20,564 nucleotides of DNA from Pseudomonadota bacterium (lineage in GTDB: Bacteria > Pseudomonadota > Alphaproteobacteria > Rhizobiales > Xanthobacteraceae). A program made the translations under genes and the position numbers. The notes below the pieces were generated by a model. It made no database searches, was not told where the DNA came from, and saw only the letters and a program-made list of their open reading frames with translations. This document shows positions 7,066 to 14,219 of the stretch, in pieces (position 1 is the first letter of the stretch; each line of letters begins with the position of its first letter). The DNA lies in contig JAEXHR010000064.1 of the NCBI GenBank assembly GCA_023449855.1, positions 1 to 20,564 of the forward strand. Reading direction: 5' to 3'.

Positions 7066-7536
7066 TTAGGCCGTTTCGGCTGTATCGCCGGCGACGCGTC
7101 GTTTGAGTTCGACGCGGTCGCGCGCGGAGACGCCGAGCAGATCGGCAGCGCGCCAGACGACGTTTTCCTCGAACTCGCTGACCTTGCCATCGGCAAAAAC
7201 CAGCTCCCACATCATCTCGACCAGACGGATGCGGCCGGGCTCATCCACCACGCGCATGATCACACTGGTGAAGTGATACAGATCGACCGCTTCGCCTTCG
7301 ACCAGCGAAGCCGCTTCGATCAGGCGATCGGCGGTGCCGGCATCGAGTTCGAACCGGGTCTCGATCAGGCTGTGTAGCTTGGCCTGTTCGATTTTGGACG
7401 GTGCGCCGTCGATCGAGATCACATGAATCAGCAGCGCCGTCGCGGCGAGCCGGAAACCGGTGTCGTCGAACTTCTGATCGGCGCTGGCGTCGGGAGACAC
7501 CACATCGGTGATGAACTGGCGCAGTTTCTCGAGCAT
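7066..7536 (-). CDS. TerB-like (tellurite resistance / DUF533-type) helical protein
   Basis: The 156-residue product is all-helical and acidic. It shows the internal pseudo-duplication of the TerB family: ISIDGAPSKIEQAKL (about residues 40-54) and VFADGKVSEFEENVV (about 113-127), each with an Asp-Gly followed by a conserved Glu. In characterised TerB these acidic residues bind calcium or other metals. Here the gene is not in a ter cluster, so a true tellurite-resistance role is doubtful. Stand-alone TerB-domain proteins are common in rhizobia and of unknown role. The ATG at 7536 is preceded by a plausible purine-rich stretch. The gap from its start to the end of the cyclase gene is 169 bases and holds a tandem repeat. 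Confidence 0.85.
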   Translation of the reverse strand: MLEKLRQFITDVVSPDASADQKFDDTGFRLAATALLIHVISIDGAPSKIEQAKLHSLIETRFELDAGTADRLIEAASLVEGEAVDLYHFTSVIMRVVDEPGRIRLVEMMWELVFADGKVSEFEENVVWRAADLLGVSARDRVELKRRVAGDTAETA

Positions 7537-7656
7537 GGGATTTTATGAACCAGATTGGCGGGCCATCCGCAATGCGGCCAACGAGACCGTCGCGTTGTGG
7601 CGCGGAAAGGGAACGCACACAATACACGGCGGTTCCTGACCGCGTCATTACAGTTA

Positions 7657-7704
7657 AGCAAGGCTTGGTCTGAGCAAGCCTTGGTCTCAGCAAGCCTTGG
7701 CCGG
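7657..7704. repeat. Three imperfect 16-bp tandem repeats forming a hairpin
   Basis: The unit AGCAAGCCTTGGTCTC is repeated three times head to tail (7657-7672, 7673-7688, 7689-7704) with small changes. The first unit carries AGGCTT in place of AGCCTT, so CAAGGCTT (7659-7666) pairs with AAGCCTTG (7676-7683) as an eight-base stem. On the minus strand the hairpin comes right after the cyclase stop codon and is followed by CTTAA, so it could serve as a weak terminator. Confidence 0.65.
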
Positions 7705-7705
7705 C

Positions 7706-9115
7706 TCATGGAATCTCGTAGACCAGAACCTTGTCGGCAATGCCGCGTAAAGCGGCAGCCTTTTCGATAGGCATTGCCCCCGATTGCTGCAGGATCGCTG
7801 CGACGCCCTTTGCGGAGACGACCGGGGAGGTCACATGAATGGATTGTGACGTGGCGAGGCCCTGCACGCGGGCGGCGATATTCACGGTCTGGCCGAAATA
7901 ATCCTGCCGTTCGTTGAGCATCACCGCGAGGCACGGCCCTTCGTGGATGCCGATCTTGACCACGAGGTCGCTGGTTTCGCGTTCGTCATTGAGCCGGCCC
8001 ATCGCCTTGCGCATCTCGATCGCGGCAAGCAGCGCCTGTTCGGGATGCGTGAAGGTGGCCATCACGCTGTCGCCGATGGTCTTCACCACGGCGCCGCCTT
8101 CCGCTGCGATGATGTCCAGCAGCGCATGGAAATGGGCGCGGACAAGATCGAAGGCGGCGAGATCGCCGACGCGCTCATACAGCGCGGTGGAGCCCTTGAG
8201 GTCGGTGAACAGGAAGGTCAGCGAGGTGATTTTCAGCCGCTGATCGATATTGAGATTGTCGGCCTTGTAGAGATCGCGAAAGGTCTGGTTGCTGAGGATG
8301 CGCTTGGCGGTGAGGAACGGCTTGCGCTTGCCGATCAGATCGTGAAGACCTTGAGCTGCGACGAAGACCGACGGCAGTACGCGCACCTCGGTCTGGTTCT
8401 CGAGCGACAACCGCAGCGGCCCGGGCTGCATGGTGATGGTGCCGGTCGGCGTATGCATCCGGTTGTACAACAACGACAGATGCTGGCGTTCCTTGGTCGG
8501 TTCGCCCTTCACATCGATGAACTGTGCGGAGTGGGTCACCGGCTCGAACACGATGACGAATTCCGACGGCAGTTGCAGCGACATGACGGCCTTTTCATGG
8601 GCCGGCAATTCCATCGCATCCAGCGTCACTTCGTCGGTCAGTGACGCGTAGGTCTCCTCGTTGAGATCGACGCCCGAACTCCAGAAGATCTGTTTGAAAT
8701 ATTCCCAGAGCGGCAATGTATTGGGATCGTGCGCGGCAATGTGCCGGACCCGCGGCGTGACCGTGAATGCAACCTCGACCTGCTCGTCGACGGAGGCCTC
8801 GTAGCCGCAGGCGCAGAGCCCGCAATGATAGTCGTCATGGCGCAGCGATTTCAGTGTGCTGTGCGCGTCGAGCACACCGCTGCAACCCGGGCACAGCACG
8901 TTCCAGGTCAGATCGAACAGGCCGAGCCGTGCGGCATGCAAGAAGCCGGAAATGACGCGCTCTTCGTTGAGGCCGCGGCGTGCCGCAAAGTCGAGGACGT
9001 TGACGCGGTTGAGCTCGTGATCCGCTCCGTCGCGGATCAGTCGCACAATGGCATCCGCGACGGCAGGATCCGCGGATTGCTTCAATGTCTCGAATTGCGC
9101 CTGAACATCACTCAT
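7706..9115 (-). CDS. Class III adenylate/guanylate cyclase with zinc-ribbon-like N-terminal region
   Basis: The 469-residue protein should make a cyclic nucleotide, most likely cAMP. The C-terminal catalytic domain (about residues 295-469) has both metal-binding aspartates (Asp305 in FTDLKGST, Asp349 in KTIGDSVMATF), Lys345 for base recognition, and the Asn412/Arg416 pair in VNIAARV that stabilises the transition state. All residues needed for activity are present in one chain, so it would work as a homodimer. The N-terminal half has no membrane helix. It holds a four-cysteine cluster, Cys75 and Cys78 (CPGC) with Cys98 and Cys101 (CGLC), that looks like a zinc ribbon, and probably belongs to the DUF5939-type sensory region. 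What it senses is unknown. No partner gene is adjacent: the P450 gene is 164 bases upstream on the same strand. Confidence 0.92.
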   Translation of the reverse strand: MSDVQAQFETLKQSADPAVADAIVRLIRDGADHELNRVNVLDFAARRGLNEERVISGFLHAARLGLFDLTWNVLCPGCSGVLDAHSTLKSLRHDDYHCGLCACGYEASVDEQVEVAFTVTPRVRHIAAHDPNTLPLWEYFKQIFWSSGVDLNEETYASLTDEVTLDAMELPAHEKAVMSLQLPSEFVIVFEPVTHSAQFIDVKGEPTKERQHLSLLYNRMHTPTGTITMQPGPLRLSLENQTEVRVLPSVFVAAQGLHDLIGKRKPFLTAKRILSNQTFRDLYKADNLNIDQRLKITSLTFLFTDLKGSTALYERVGDLAAFDLVRAHFHALLDIIAAEGGAVVKTIGDSVMATFTHPEQALLAAIEMRKAMGRLNDERETSDLVVKIGIHEGPCLAVMLNERQDYFGQTVNIAARVQGLATSQSIHVTSPVVSAKGVAAILQQSGAMPIEKAAALRGIADKVLVYEIP

Positions 9116-9246
9116 GGCTTTAGTTTAGGCCAAATAGGCGATGCCTCCAAGAGATGCGTCCAGCGATGCATCCCGCAGATACGCATCCAGCACCGCGATA
9201 CTACCAAATCGTCCGCGCCTGACGCGCCGGAGGTGCGCATGGGGCC

Positions 9247-9271
9247 GCATCGCCACCGGAAGGGGCGATGC
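9247..9271 (-). terminator. Hairpin just beyond the P450 stop codon
   Basis: GCATCGCC (9247-9254) and GGCGATGC (9264-9271) form an eight-base perfect stem with a nine-base loop. It lies eight bases beyond the P450 stop on the minus strand. A T-run is missing, so it may act as a 3'-end stabiliser or a Rho-linked end. The rest of 9116-9279 has only imperfect GATGCATCC-like repeats and no gene. Confidence 0.4.
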
Positions 9272-9279
9272 ACACGAAT

Positions 9280-10668
9280 TCAGCGCCGCTCGATCCTGAA
9301 CATTGGCGAGCGATCCGGCTGCGTCGTCACCACGCCCACCGGCATCACCGGCGTTTTATCCGGCAATACGACGCGGAAATGACCGATGATCTTGGCCAGC
9401 GCCAGCGTCGCCTCGATGATGGCGAAATGGGCGCCAATACAGACACGTGCGCCGACGCCGAAGGGAAGATAGGCGAAACGGTCCGGCTGCGGACTGCCGG
9501 GCATAAAGCGTTGCGGCATGAAGGCGTTCGGATCGGACCAGCGCTTCTCGTTCCGGTGCAGCAGCCATGGGGCCATCAGAACGATGTCGCTTTTCGCGAC
9601 CGCCATGCCGCTCACTGTATCCGCCGCGCGGGCCTCACGTGCGATCAAAAAGGCAGGCGGATACAGCCGCATGGTTTCGTCGATCACGGCGCGGGTGAAT
9701 TTCAGCCGGTCGAGCTCCAGCACGCCGGTTGCCATGGCGGCGCGCGCTTCGTTCGCCACCTGGCCCTGTATCACCGGGTCGAGCGTCAGCAGGTACAGCG
9801 CCCAGAACAGGGCTGTCGCCGTGGTCTCGTGGCCGGCGAGGATCATGGTCGCCACCTGATCGCCGAGCTGGTCGTCGGTGAACGCGGCTCCGGTCTCCGG
9901 ATCGCGCGCCGCCAGCATCAGTTCGAACAGGTCGCGCGGCGGGGCATTGTCGGCCTTGCCGGCGGCGCGGCGTTCGGCCACCAGCATGGCGATGAAGCGC
10001 GTCCAGCGCCGGCGAAAGAAATAGCGCGGAATGTCCTGCGGCGTCGGCCAGCCCTGCGGCAGCAGCAGGTCGAAGAAATGCGGCCGGGCGAGGGTGGCGC
10101 CATATTCCATCACGAAGTCACGCAGCGTCTTGCCGTGTTTGGCCATGCCATAGGAGAACATGGTGCGCCCGGCGATCTCCAGCGTCATGCGCTGCATGAT
10201 CTCGCGCAGATCGACCGGCCCGTCGGTCTGGTGCTGCAGATCGGCGATGGTCTCATCGACGGCCGAGAGCATATGCGGCACAAGTGTCATCACGGCACGC
10301 GGGGTGAAGGCCGGTGCCAGTGTGCGGCGCTGGTGCTTCCAGACGCGGCCCTCGGCGATCAGCAGTCCCTCACCGAGCATCGGCCGCAGCACGCGGAACG
10401 CGGCCGGCGTGCGGGTATAGTTCTCGTGATTGTCCACCAGCACATGACGGATGGCGTCGGGGTCGTTCAGGATGAAGCTGGCATGGCCGAAGAAGCGGCC
10501 CTTGATGACGTCGTCCTCGTAAGCCTTCTGGCCCCAGGTCTCGATGGCGCTGCGGCGCATCGCCGCCATTCTGGCGCGGGCGGTCATATTGTCCGGCGCA
10601 CGCGGCGGCATCGGCGGCACCACATGGCGCTTCGGGGTCGGAAAGTCGTAGACCTCGGCAATGCTCAC
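9280..10668 (-). CDS. Cytochrome P450 monooxygenase
   Basis: A 462-residue soluble bacterial P450 with all core motifs: the C-helix WKHQRR (110-115), the I-helix oxygen-activation motif AGHETT (278-283), the K-helix ExxR pair Glu331/Arg334 in ETMRLYPP, and the haem-binding loop FGVGARVCIG with Cys410 as iron ligand. The WKHQRR segment and the EARAADTVSG/HRNEKRW region resemble P450s similar to fatty-acid or class E enzymes rather than CYP101-type camphor hydroxylases. The substrate cannot be told. No ferredoxin, ferredoxin reductase or fused reductase domain is nearby, so it must borrow electron carriers. The start is GTG at 10668, with GAGG eight bases before it. It is divergent from a large MFS transporter over a 148-base gap, which could make a modification-plus-export pair. 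Confidence 0.94.
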   Translation of the reverse strand: MSIAEVYDFPTPKRHVVPPMPPRAPDNMTARARMAAMRRSAIETWGQKAYEDDVIKGRFFGHASFILNDPDAIRHVLVDNHENYTRTPAAFRVLRPMLGEGLLIAEGRVWKHQRRTLAPAFTPRAVMTLVPHMLSAVDETIADLQHQTDGPVDLREIMQRMTLEIAGRTMFSYGMAKHGKTLRDFVMEYGATLARPHFFDLLLPQGWPTPQDIPRYFFRRRWTRFIAMLVAERRAAGKADNAPPRDLFELMLAARDPETGAAFTDDQLGDQVATMILAGHETTATALFWALYLLTLDPVIQGQVANEARAAMATGVLELDRLKFTRAVIDETMRLYPPAFLIAREARAADTVSGMAVAKSDIVLMAPWLLHRNEKRWSDPNAFMPQRFMPGSPQPDRFAYLPFGVGARVCIGAHFAIIEATLALAKIIGHFRVVLPDKTPVMPVGVVTTQPDRSPMFRIERR

Positions 10669-10816
10669 GACCGGCCTCGCAACTTCAGGAGCGATGCCGG
10701 ACTATATCACCTGACAAAGCCGGCGTCTTGAAGGCGTCATTAGTTTGCAGTTGCAGCATCGATTTGTGCCGCGGTGACTGGACAGACCCGGCGTTTCACA
10801 GGCATCAACGGATGGT

Positions 10817-12511
10817 ATGACGGACACGCCGAAACCGCCCCCACAACCTGCGCCCCACCCCTCCGACGGAATTGCCGCGCCGCTGCGCTATCCGGTGTTC
10901 CGCCGCATCTGGCTGGCCAGTCTGCTGTCGAATCTCGGTCTGATGATCCAGAGCGTCGGCGCCGCCTGGGCGATGACGCAGATGACGGCCTCCGCCGACA
11001 AGGTGGCGCTGGTGCAGACCGCCCTGATGCTGCCGATCATGATCCTGGCCATGCCGGCCGGCGCGGTGGCGGATATGTATGACCGCCGCAAGGTGTCGCT
11101 GGCCTCGCTGGCCCTCTCGCTTGTCGGCGCCAGTGCGCTGACGGCGATGGAATGGACCGGGCACATCACGCCCAACATCCTGCTCGCCTTCTGCTTCATC
11201 ATCGGCAGCGGCATGGCGCTGTTCGGCCCGGCCTGGCAGTCCTCGGTGGGCGAACAGGTGCCGCCGGAAGTGCTGCCGCCGGCGGTGGCCCTGAGTGGCA
11301 TCAGCTACAATATCGCGCGCAGCTTCGGCCCGGCCATCGGCGGCGTCATCGTGGCGGCGGCCGGCGCCGTCGCGTCCTTTGCGGCCAATGCGCTGCTTTA
11401 TGTGCCGCTGTTCGTGGTGCTGCTGCTGTGGCGCCGCAAGGTCGAGGTGTCGCGCCTGCCGCGCGAGCGCCTGAACCGGGCGATGGTGTCGGGCATCCGC
11501 TACATCGCCAATTCGCCGTCGATCAGGATCTCGCTGGCGCGGACTCTGATCACCGGCATTTGCGGCGGTTCGATCTCGGCGCTGATGCCGCTGGTGGCGC
11601 GCGATCTCCTGCATGGCGGCGCGCAGACCTATGGCATCATGCTGGGCGCCTTCGGCATGGGCGCGGTGATCGGCGCGATGAATATCGGTCCGATCCGCAA
11701 GCATTTCTCCGGCGAGACGGCGATCCGCGGCTGCGCGCTGATCATGGGCATGGCCATTATCGGCGTCGCCATCTCGACCGAGCCGGTGCTCACGGCGGCT
11801 TCACTGGTGGTCGGCGGCGCGGTCTGGATGGCGGCCATCGCGCTGCTCAATATTGGCGTGCAGCTCTCGGCGCCGCGCTGGGTGGCCGGCCGCTCGCTTG
11901 CGGCGTTTCAGGCGGCGATTGCAGGCGGCGTCGCCATCGGCAGCTGGGGCTGGGGCCGGCTCACCGATATGGTCGGCGTCGAATGGGCGCTGATCGTGTC
12001 GGGCATTGCGATGTTGTCGTCGCCGCTTTTCGGACTGATCTGGCGGATGCCGCTGACCGGCGCGCGCGACGAGGATGCCGAGCGGCTCGAAGATCCCGAA
12101 GTACAGTTGCAGCTCACCGCGCGCAGCGGGCCGCTGGTGGTGGAGATCGAATATCGCGTGGCGCAGGATCAGGCGCGCAATTTCCATGGCGTGATGCAGG
12201 ATGTGCAGCTCGCACGCCAGCGCAACGGCGCCTATGGCTGGTCGATCGCACGCGACATCGCCGATCCCGAACTCTGGACCGAGCGCTATCACTGTCCGAC
12301 CTGGCTGGATTTCCTGCGTCAGCGCAATCGCGCGACGACTTCGGAGCGCGCCTTGTATCTGCGTGCCGCAGGTTTCCATCTCGGCCCCGATCCGGTCCGT
12401 GTCCGCCGCATGCTGGAACGTCCGTTCGGTTCGGTGCGCTGGAAGGAAGAGACGCCGGATCGCGCCGCGACCGAAGTGCTGCCCGCGTCGACTCCGGCGG
12501 GGAGCAGTTGA
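10817..12511 (+). CDS. MFS transporter with C-terminal soluble ABM-like domain (EntS/MFS_3 type)
   Basis: The 564-residue protein starts with a proline-rich tail and then has about 12 membrane helices up to residue 410. The loop AGAVADMYDRRKV is the MFS motif-A equivalent after helix 2. Overall it fits the EntS-like MFS_3 family of exporters. Residues from about 430 to 545 form a soluble domain (VVEIEYRVAQDQARNFHGVM, then ELWTERYHCPTWLDFLRQ) that resembles the ferredoxin-like antibiotic-biosynthesis-monooxygenase fold. Similar tails are known in this MFS subfamily, so it is probably not a recent fusion. EntS itself exports enterobactin, but no siderophore genes are here and the substrate is unknown. 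It is divergent from the P450 gene and ends three bases from the end of the convergent Cys-rich gene. Confidence 0.9.
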   Translation: MTDTPKPPPQPAPHPSDGIAAPLRYPVFRRIWLASLLSNLGLMIQSVGAAWAMTQMTASADKVALVQTALMLPIMILAMPAGAVADMYDRRKVSLASLALSLVGASALTAMEWTGHITPNILLAFCFIIGSGMALFGPAWQSSVGEQVPPEVLPPAVALSGISYNIARSFGPAIGGVIVAAAGAVASFAANALLYVPLFVVLLLWRRKVEVSRLPRERLNRAMVSGIRYIANSPSIRISLARTLITGICGGSISALMPLVARDLLHGGAQTYGIMLGAFGMGAVIGAMNIGPIRKHFSGETAIRGCALIMGMAIIGVAISTEPVLTAASLVVGGAVWMAAIALLNIGVQLSAPRWVAGRSLAAFQAAIAGGVAIGSWGWGRLTDMVGVEWALIVSGIAMLSSPLFGLIWRMPLTGARDEDAERLEDPEVQLQLTARSGPLVVEIEYRVAQDQARNFHGVMQDVQLARQRNGAYGWSIARDIADPELWTERYHCPTWLDFLRQRNRATTSERALYLRAAGFHLGPDPVRVRRMLERPFGSVRWKEETPDRAATEVLPASTPAGSS

Positions 12512-12514
12512 AGT

Positions 12515-12739
12515 TTACTGCCCGTTATCGGTCAGCACCTTCGCGCAGGCCTTGCCGAGCTTGGCGCGATGCTCCTTCAGGCAGCCGAGCACGACTGAGT
12601 CGCCGTCGTTCATCTTGGCGCGGCAGAAGCGCGACACGTCGCGGGCGCAGGCATCCTTGTTCTGGGCGGAATGCGCACCTTGTTGCGCGAGCGCTGGTGT
12701 TGCGAGCAACAGGAAGGGCACGATCAAAAGGCGTTTCAT
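12515..12739 (-). CDS. Small secreted cysteine-rich-repeat protein
   Basis: A 74-residue protein with a clear signal peptide (MKRLLIVPFLLLATPALA, cleavage after Ala18), giving a mature protein of about 56 residues. It has four cysteines, Cys31, Cys39, Cys53 and Cys65, in the pattern CxxDxxxFC ... CLKEHRAKLGKAC. This is the cysteine-rich repeat (GLG1/FGFR-type) found as single copies in many alphaproteobacterial periplasmic proteins. The four cysteines should form two disulfides in the periplasm. The function is unknown. The gene converges on the MFS transporter with a three-base gap, so the two transcripts must overlap at their ends. Upstream lies a family-D repeat. The ATG follows a purine-rich stretch (GGGAGCATACTC). 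Confidence 0.85.
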   Translation of the reverse strand: MKRLLIVPFLLLATPALAQQGAHSAQNKDACARDVSRFCRAKMNDGDSVVLGCLKEHRAKLGKACAKVLTDNGQ

Positions 12740-12825
12740 GAGTATGCTCCCGGATCAATTGCTTGTGGTCGAATGCGGCCGCAGACAAGACCGGGGGCAT
12801 GGCGCAATGATGGCGGGAACCTTGT

Positions 12826-12933
12826 CGTAGGATGGGTTGAGCGGAGCGAAACCCATGCTGTGCGTCGATTGCCGCGTACTCCGCCGATGGGTTTCGCTTC
12901 GGCGCTTCGCGCCTACGCTCTACTCATTCTACG
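12826..12933. repeat. Palindromic repeat family D between the Cys-rich gene and proB
   Basis: The left end CGTAGGATGGGTTGAGCG pairs imperfectly with the right end CGCTCTACTCATTCTACG. Inner arms GCGAAACCCAT and ATGGGTTTCGC pair exactly. The GTAGGATGGGT...GAAACCCATC type is a common intergenic repeat in Bradyrhizobium relatives, and only one copy is present here. It sits just beyond the proB stop codon and upstream of the small Cys-rich gene, so it could end proB transcription. The outer arms have drifted, suggesting an older copy. Confidence 0.8.
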
Positions 12934-12948
12934 GTCGCGGAGTGCGTG

Positions 12949-14079
12949 TCAGGTCCTTGACCCGCCCAGCACCAGATCGTCGCGATGGATCATTTCCACG
13001 CGTCCCGTGATGCCAAGAATACTCATCGCATCCGGCGACGAGCGTCCTTTGATCTTCTCCGCATGCTCGGCGTCATAAGCCACCAAACCACGGCCGATCT
13101 CATGCGCATCGGGATCCCTGACGATCACGGCATCGCCGCGCGAGAATGCGCCGTCGACGCGGATCACGCCGGCCGGCAGCAGGCTCTTGCCCGCGCGCAG
13201 CGCGGCGACGGCGCCGGCATCGATGGTCAGTGTGCCCTTCGGCTCCAGCGATCCAGCGATCCATCGCTTGCGCGCAGTGACGGGATTGGCCGGCGTCAGG
13301 AACCAGGTGCAGCGGCCGCCATCCATGATCGCCTGCAAGGGATGATCGATTTTGCCGGAAGCGATGATCATATGCGTGCCGGCGGTGGTGGCGATCTTGC
13401 CGGCCTCGATCTTGGTGTACATGCCGCCGCGTGACAGTTCGGACTCCGCAGCGCCCGCCATGCTCTCGATATCGGCGGTGATGTGCTCGACGACAGGAAT
13501 CAGTTTCGCATCGGGATTGGCACCCGGCGGCGCGGTGTAGAGGCCGTCGATGTCCGACAGCAGGATCAGCAGGTCCGCCGACGTCATGGTCGCGACGCGC
13601 GCGGCGAGTCGATCGTTGTCGCCGTAGCGGATTTCGTTGGTGGCGACGGTGTCGTTCTCGTTGATCACGGGCACCGCGCGCCATTCCAGCAGCTTGCCGA
13701 TGGTCGAGCGCGCATTGAGATAGCGCCGGCGCTCTTCGGTGTCCTGCAGCGTCACGAGAATCTGCCCGGCGCCGATGCCGTGATGACCGAGCACTTCCGA
13801 CCAGATGCGTGCGAGGGCGATCTGCCCGACGGCGGCAGCGGCCTGACTTTCTTCAAGCTTCAGCGGGCCGCGCGGCAGCTTGAGGCGATGGCGGCCGAGC
13901 GCGATCGAGCCGGAGGACACCACCAGCACATCGCGTCCATCGGCATGCAGCTTGGCGATGTCGGCGGCGAGCGCCGCCAGCCATTCGGCCCGCACCTCGC
14001 CTGCCGCGTGGTCGATCAGCAGCGATGAACCGACCTTGACGACGATGCGGCGGAAGTTTTTGAGCTCAGGGGACGACAT
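12949..14079 (-). CDS. proB: Glutamate 5-kinase
   Basis: ProB phosphorylates glutamate to gamma-glutamyl phosphate, the first and feedback-controlled step of proline synthesis. The 376-residue product has the amino-acid kinase domain with VKVGSS (14-19), VINEND (138-143), GDNDRL (153-158) and SDIDGLYTA (175-183). It also has a C-terminal PUA domain (about 280-360), the full-length bacterial form. The ATG at 14079 is chosen because it begins the conserved sequence and has AAGAAG upstream; the longer frame to 14133 adds a non-conserved stretch that overlaps the 3' repeat. The gene follows obgE, as in many alphaproteobacteria, but a family-A palindrome lies between them. The usual proA partner does not follow: the next gene is an unrelated small secreted protein. 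Confidence 0.97.
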   Translation of the reverse strand: MSSPELKNFRRIVVKVGSSLLIDHAAGEVRAEWLAALAADIAKLHADGRDVLVVSSGSIALGRHRLKLPRGPLKLEESQAAAAVGQIALARIWSEVLGHHGIGAGQILVTLQDTEERRRYLNARSTIGKLLEWRAVPVINENDTVATNEIRYGDNDRLAARVATMTSADLLILLSDIDGLYTAPPGANPDAKLIPVVEHITADIESMAGAAESELSRGGMYTKIEAGKIATTAGTHMIIASGKIDHPLQAIMDGGRCTWFLTPANPVTARKRWIAGSLEPKGTLTIDAGAVAALRAGKSLLPAGVIRVDGAFSRGDAVIVRDPDAHEIGRGLVAYDAEHAEKIKGRSSPDAMSILGITGRVEMIHRDDLVLGGSRT

Positions 14080-14127
14080 GGTGATGCTTCTTGGACGTAT
14101 CTGGAAGTTGGATGACGACCGGTCCGC

Positions 14128-14212
14128 CGTCATTGCGAGCGTAACGAAGCAATCCAGTTATTTCTTCGCGCGGCTTCTGGATTGCTTCGTCGCTGCGCTC
14201 CTCGCAATGACG
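14128..14212. repeat. Palindromic repeat family A, full copy, between obgE and proB
   Basis: The left arm CGTCATTGCGAGCG with CGAAGCAATCCAG is mirrored by CTGGATTGCTTCG and CTCGCAATGACG on the right, giving an 85-base long inverted repeat. A second half copy is at 1-40. It begins eight bases after the obgE stop codon and ends about 50 bases before the proB start on the minus strand. The transcript would carry a large hairpin inside what is otherwise an obgE-proB operon, where it could reduce read-through or protect the upstream RNA. Confidence 0.85.
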
Positions 14213-14219
14213 GAGGAGT

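Noticed and set aside
7066..7536. A tellurite-resistance locus
   Set aside because: Only a single TerB-like gene is present, with no terC, terD or terZ partners, so a resistance system is not supported.
9268..10731. A 487-codon plus-strand frame opposite the P450 gene
   Set aside because: The opposite strand encodes a complete P450. This frame is His/Arg/Gln-rich with no recognisable motif.
11152..12741. A 529-codon plus-strand frame overlapping the MFS gene in another frame
   Set aside because: It is Arg/Gly/Ala-rich without membrane segments, and it overlaps the well-supported transporter and the end of the Cys-rich gene.
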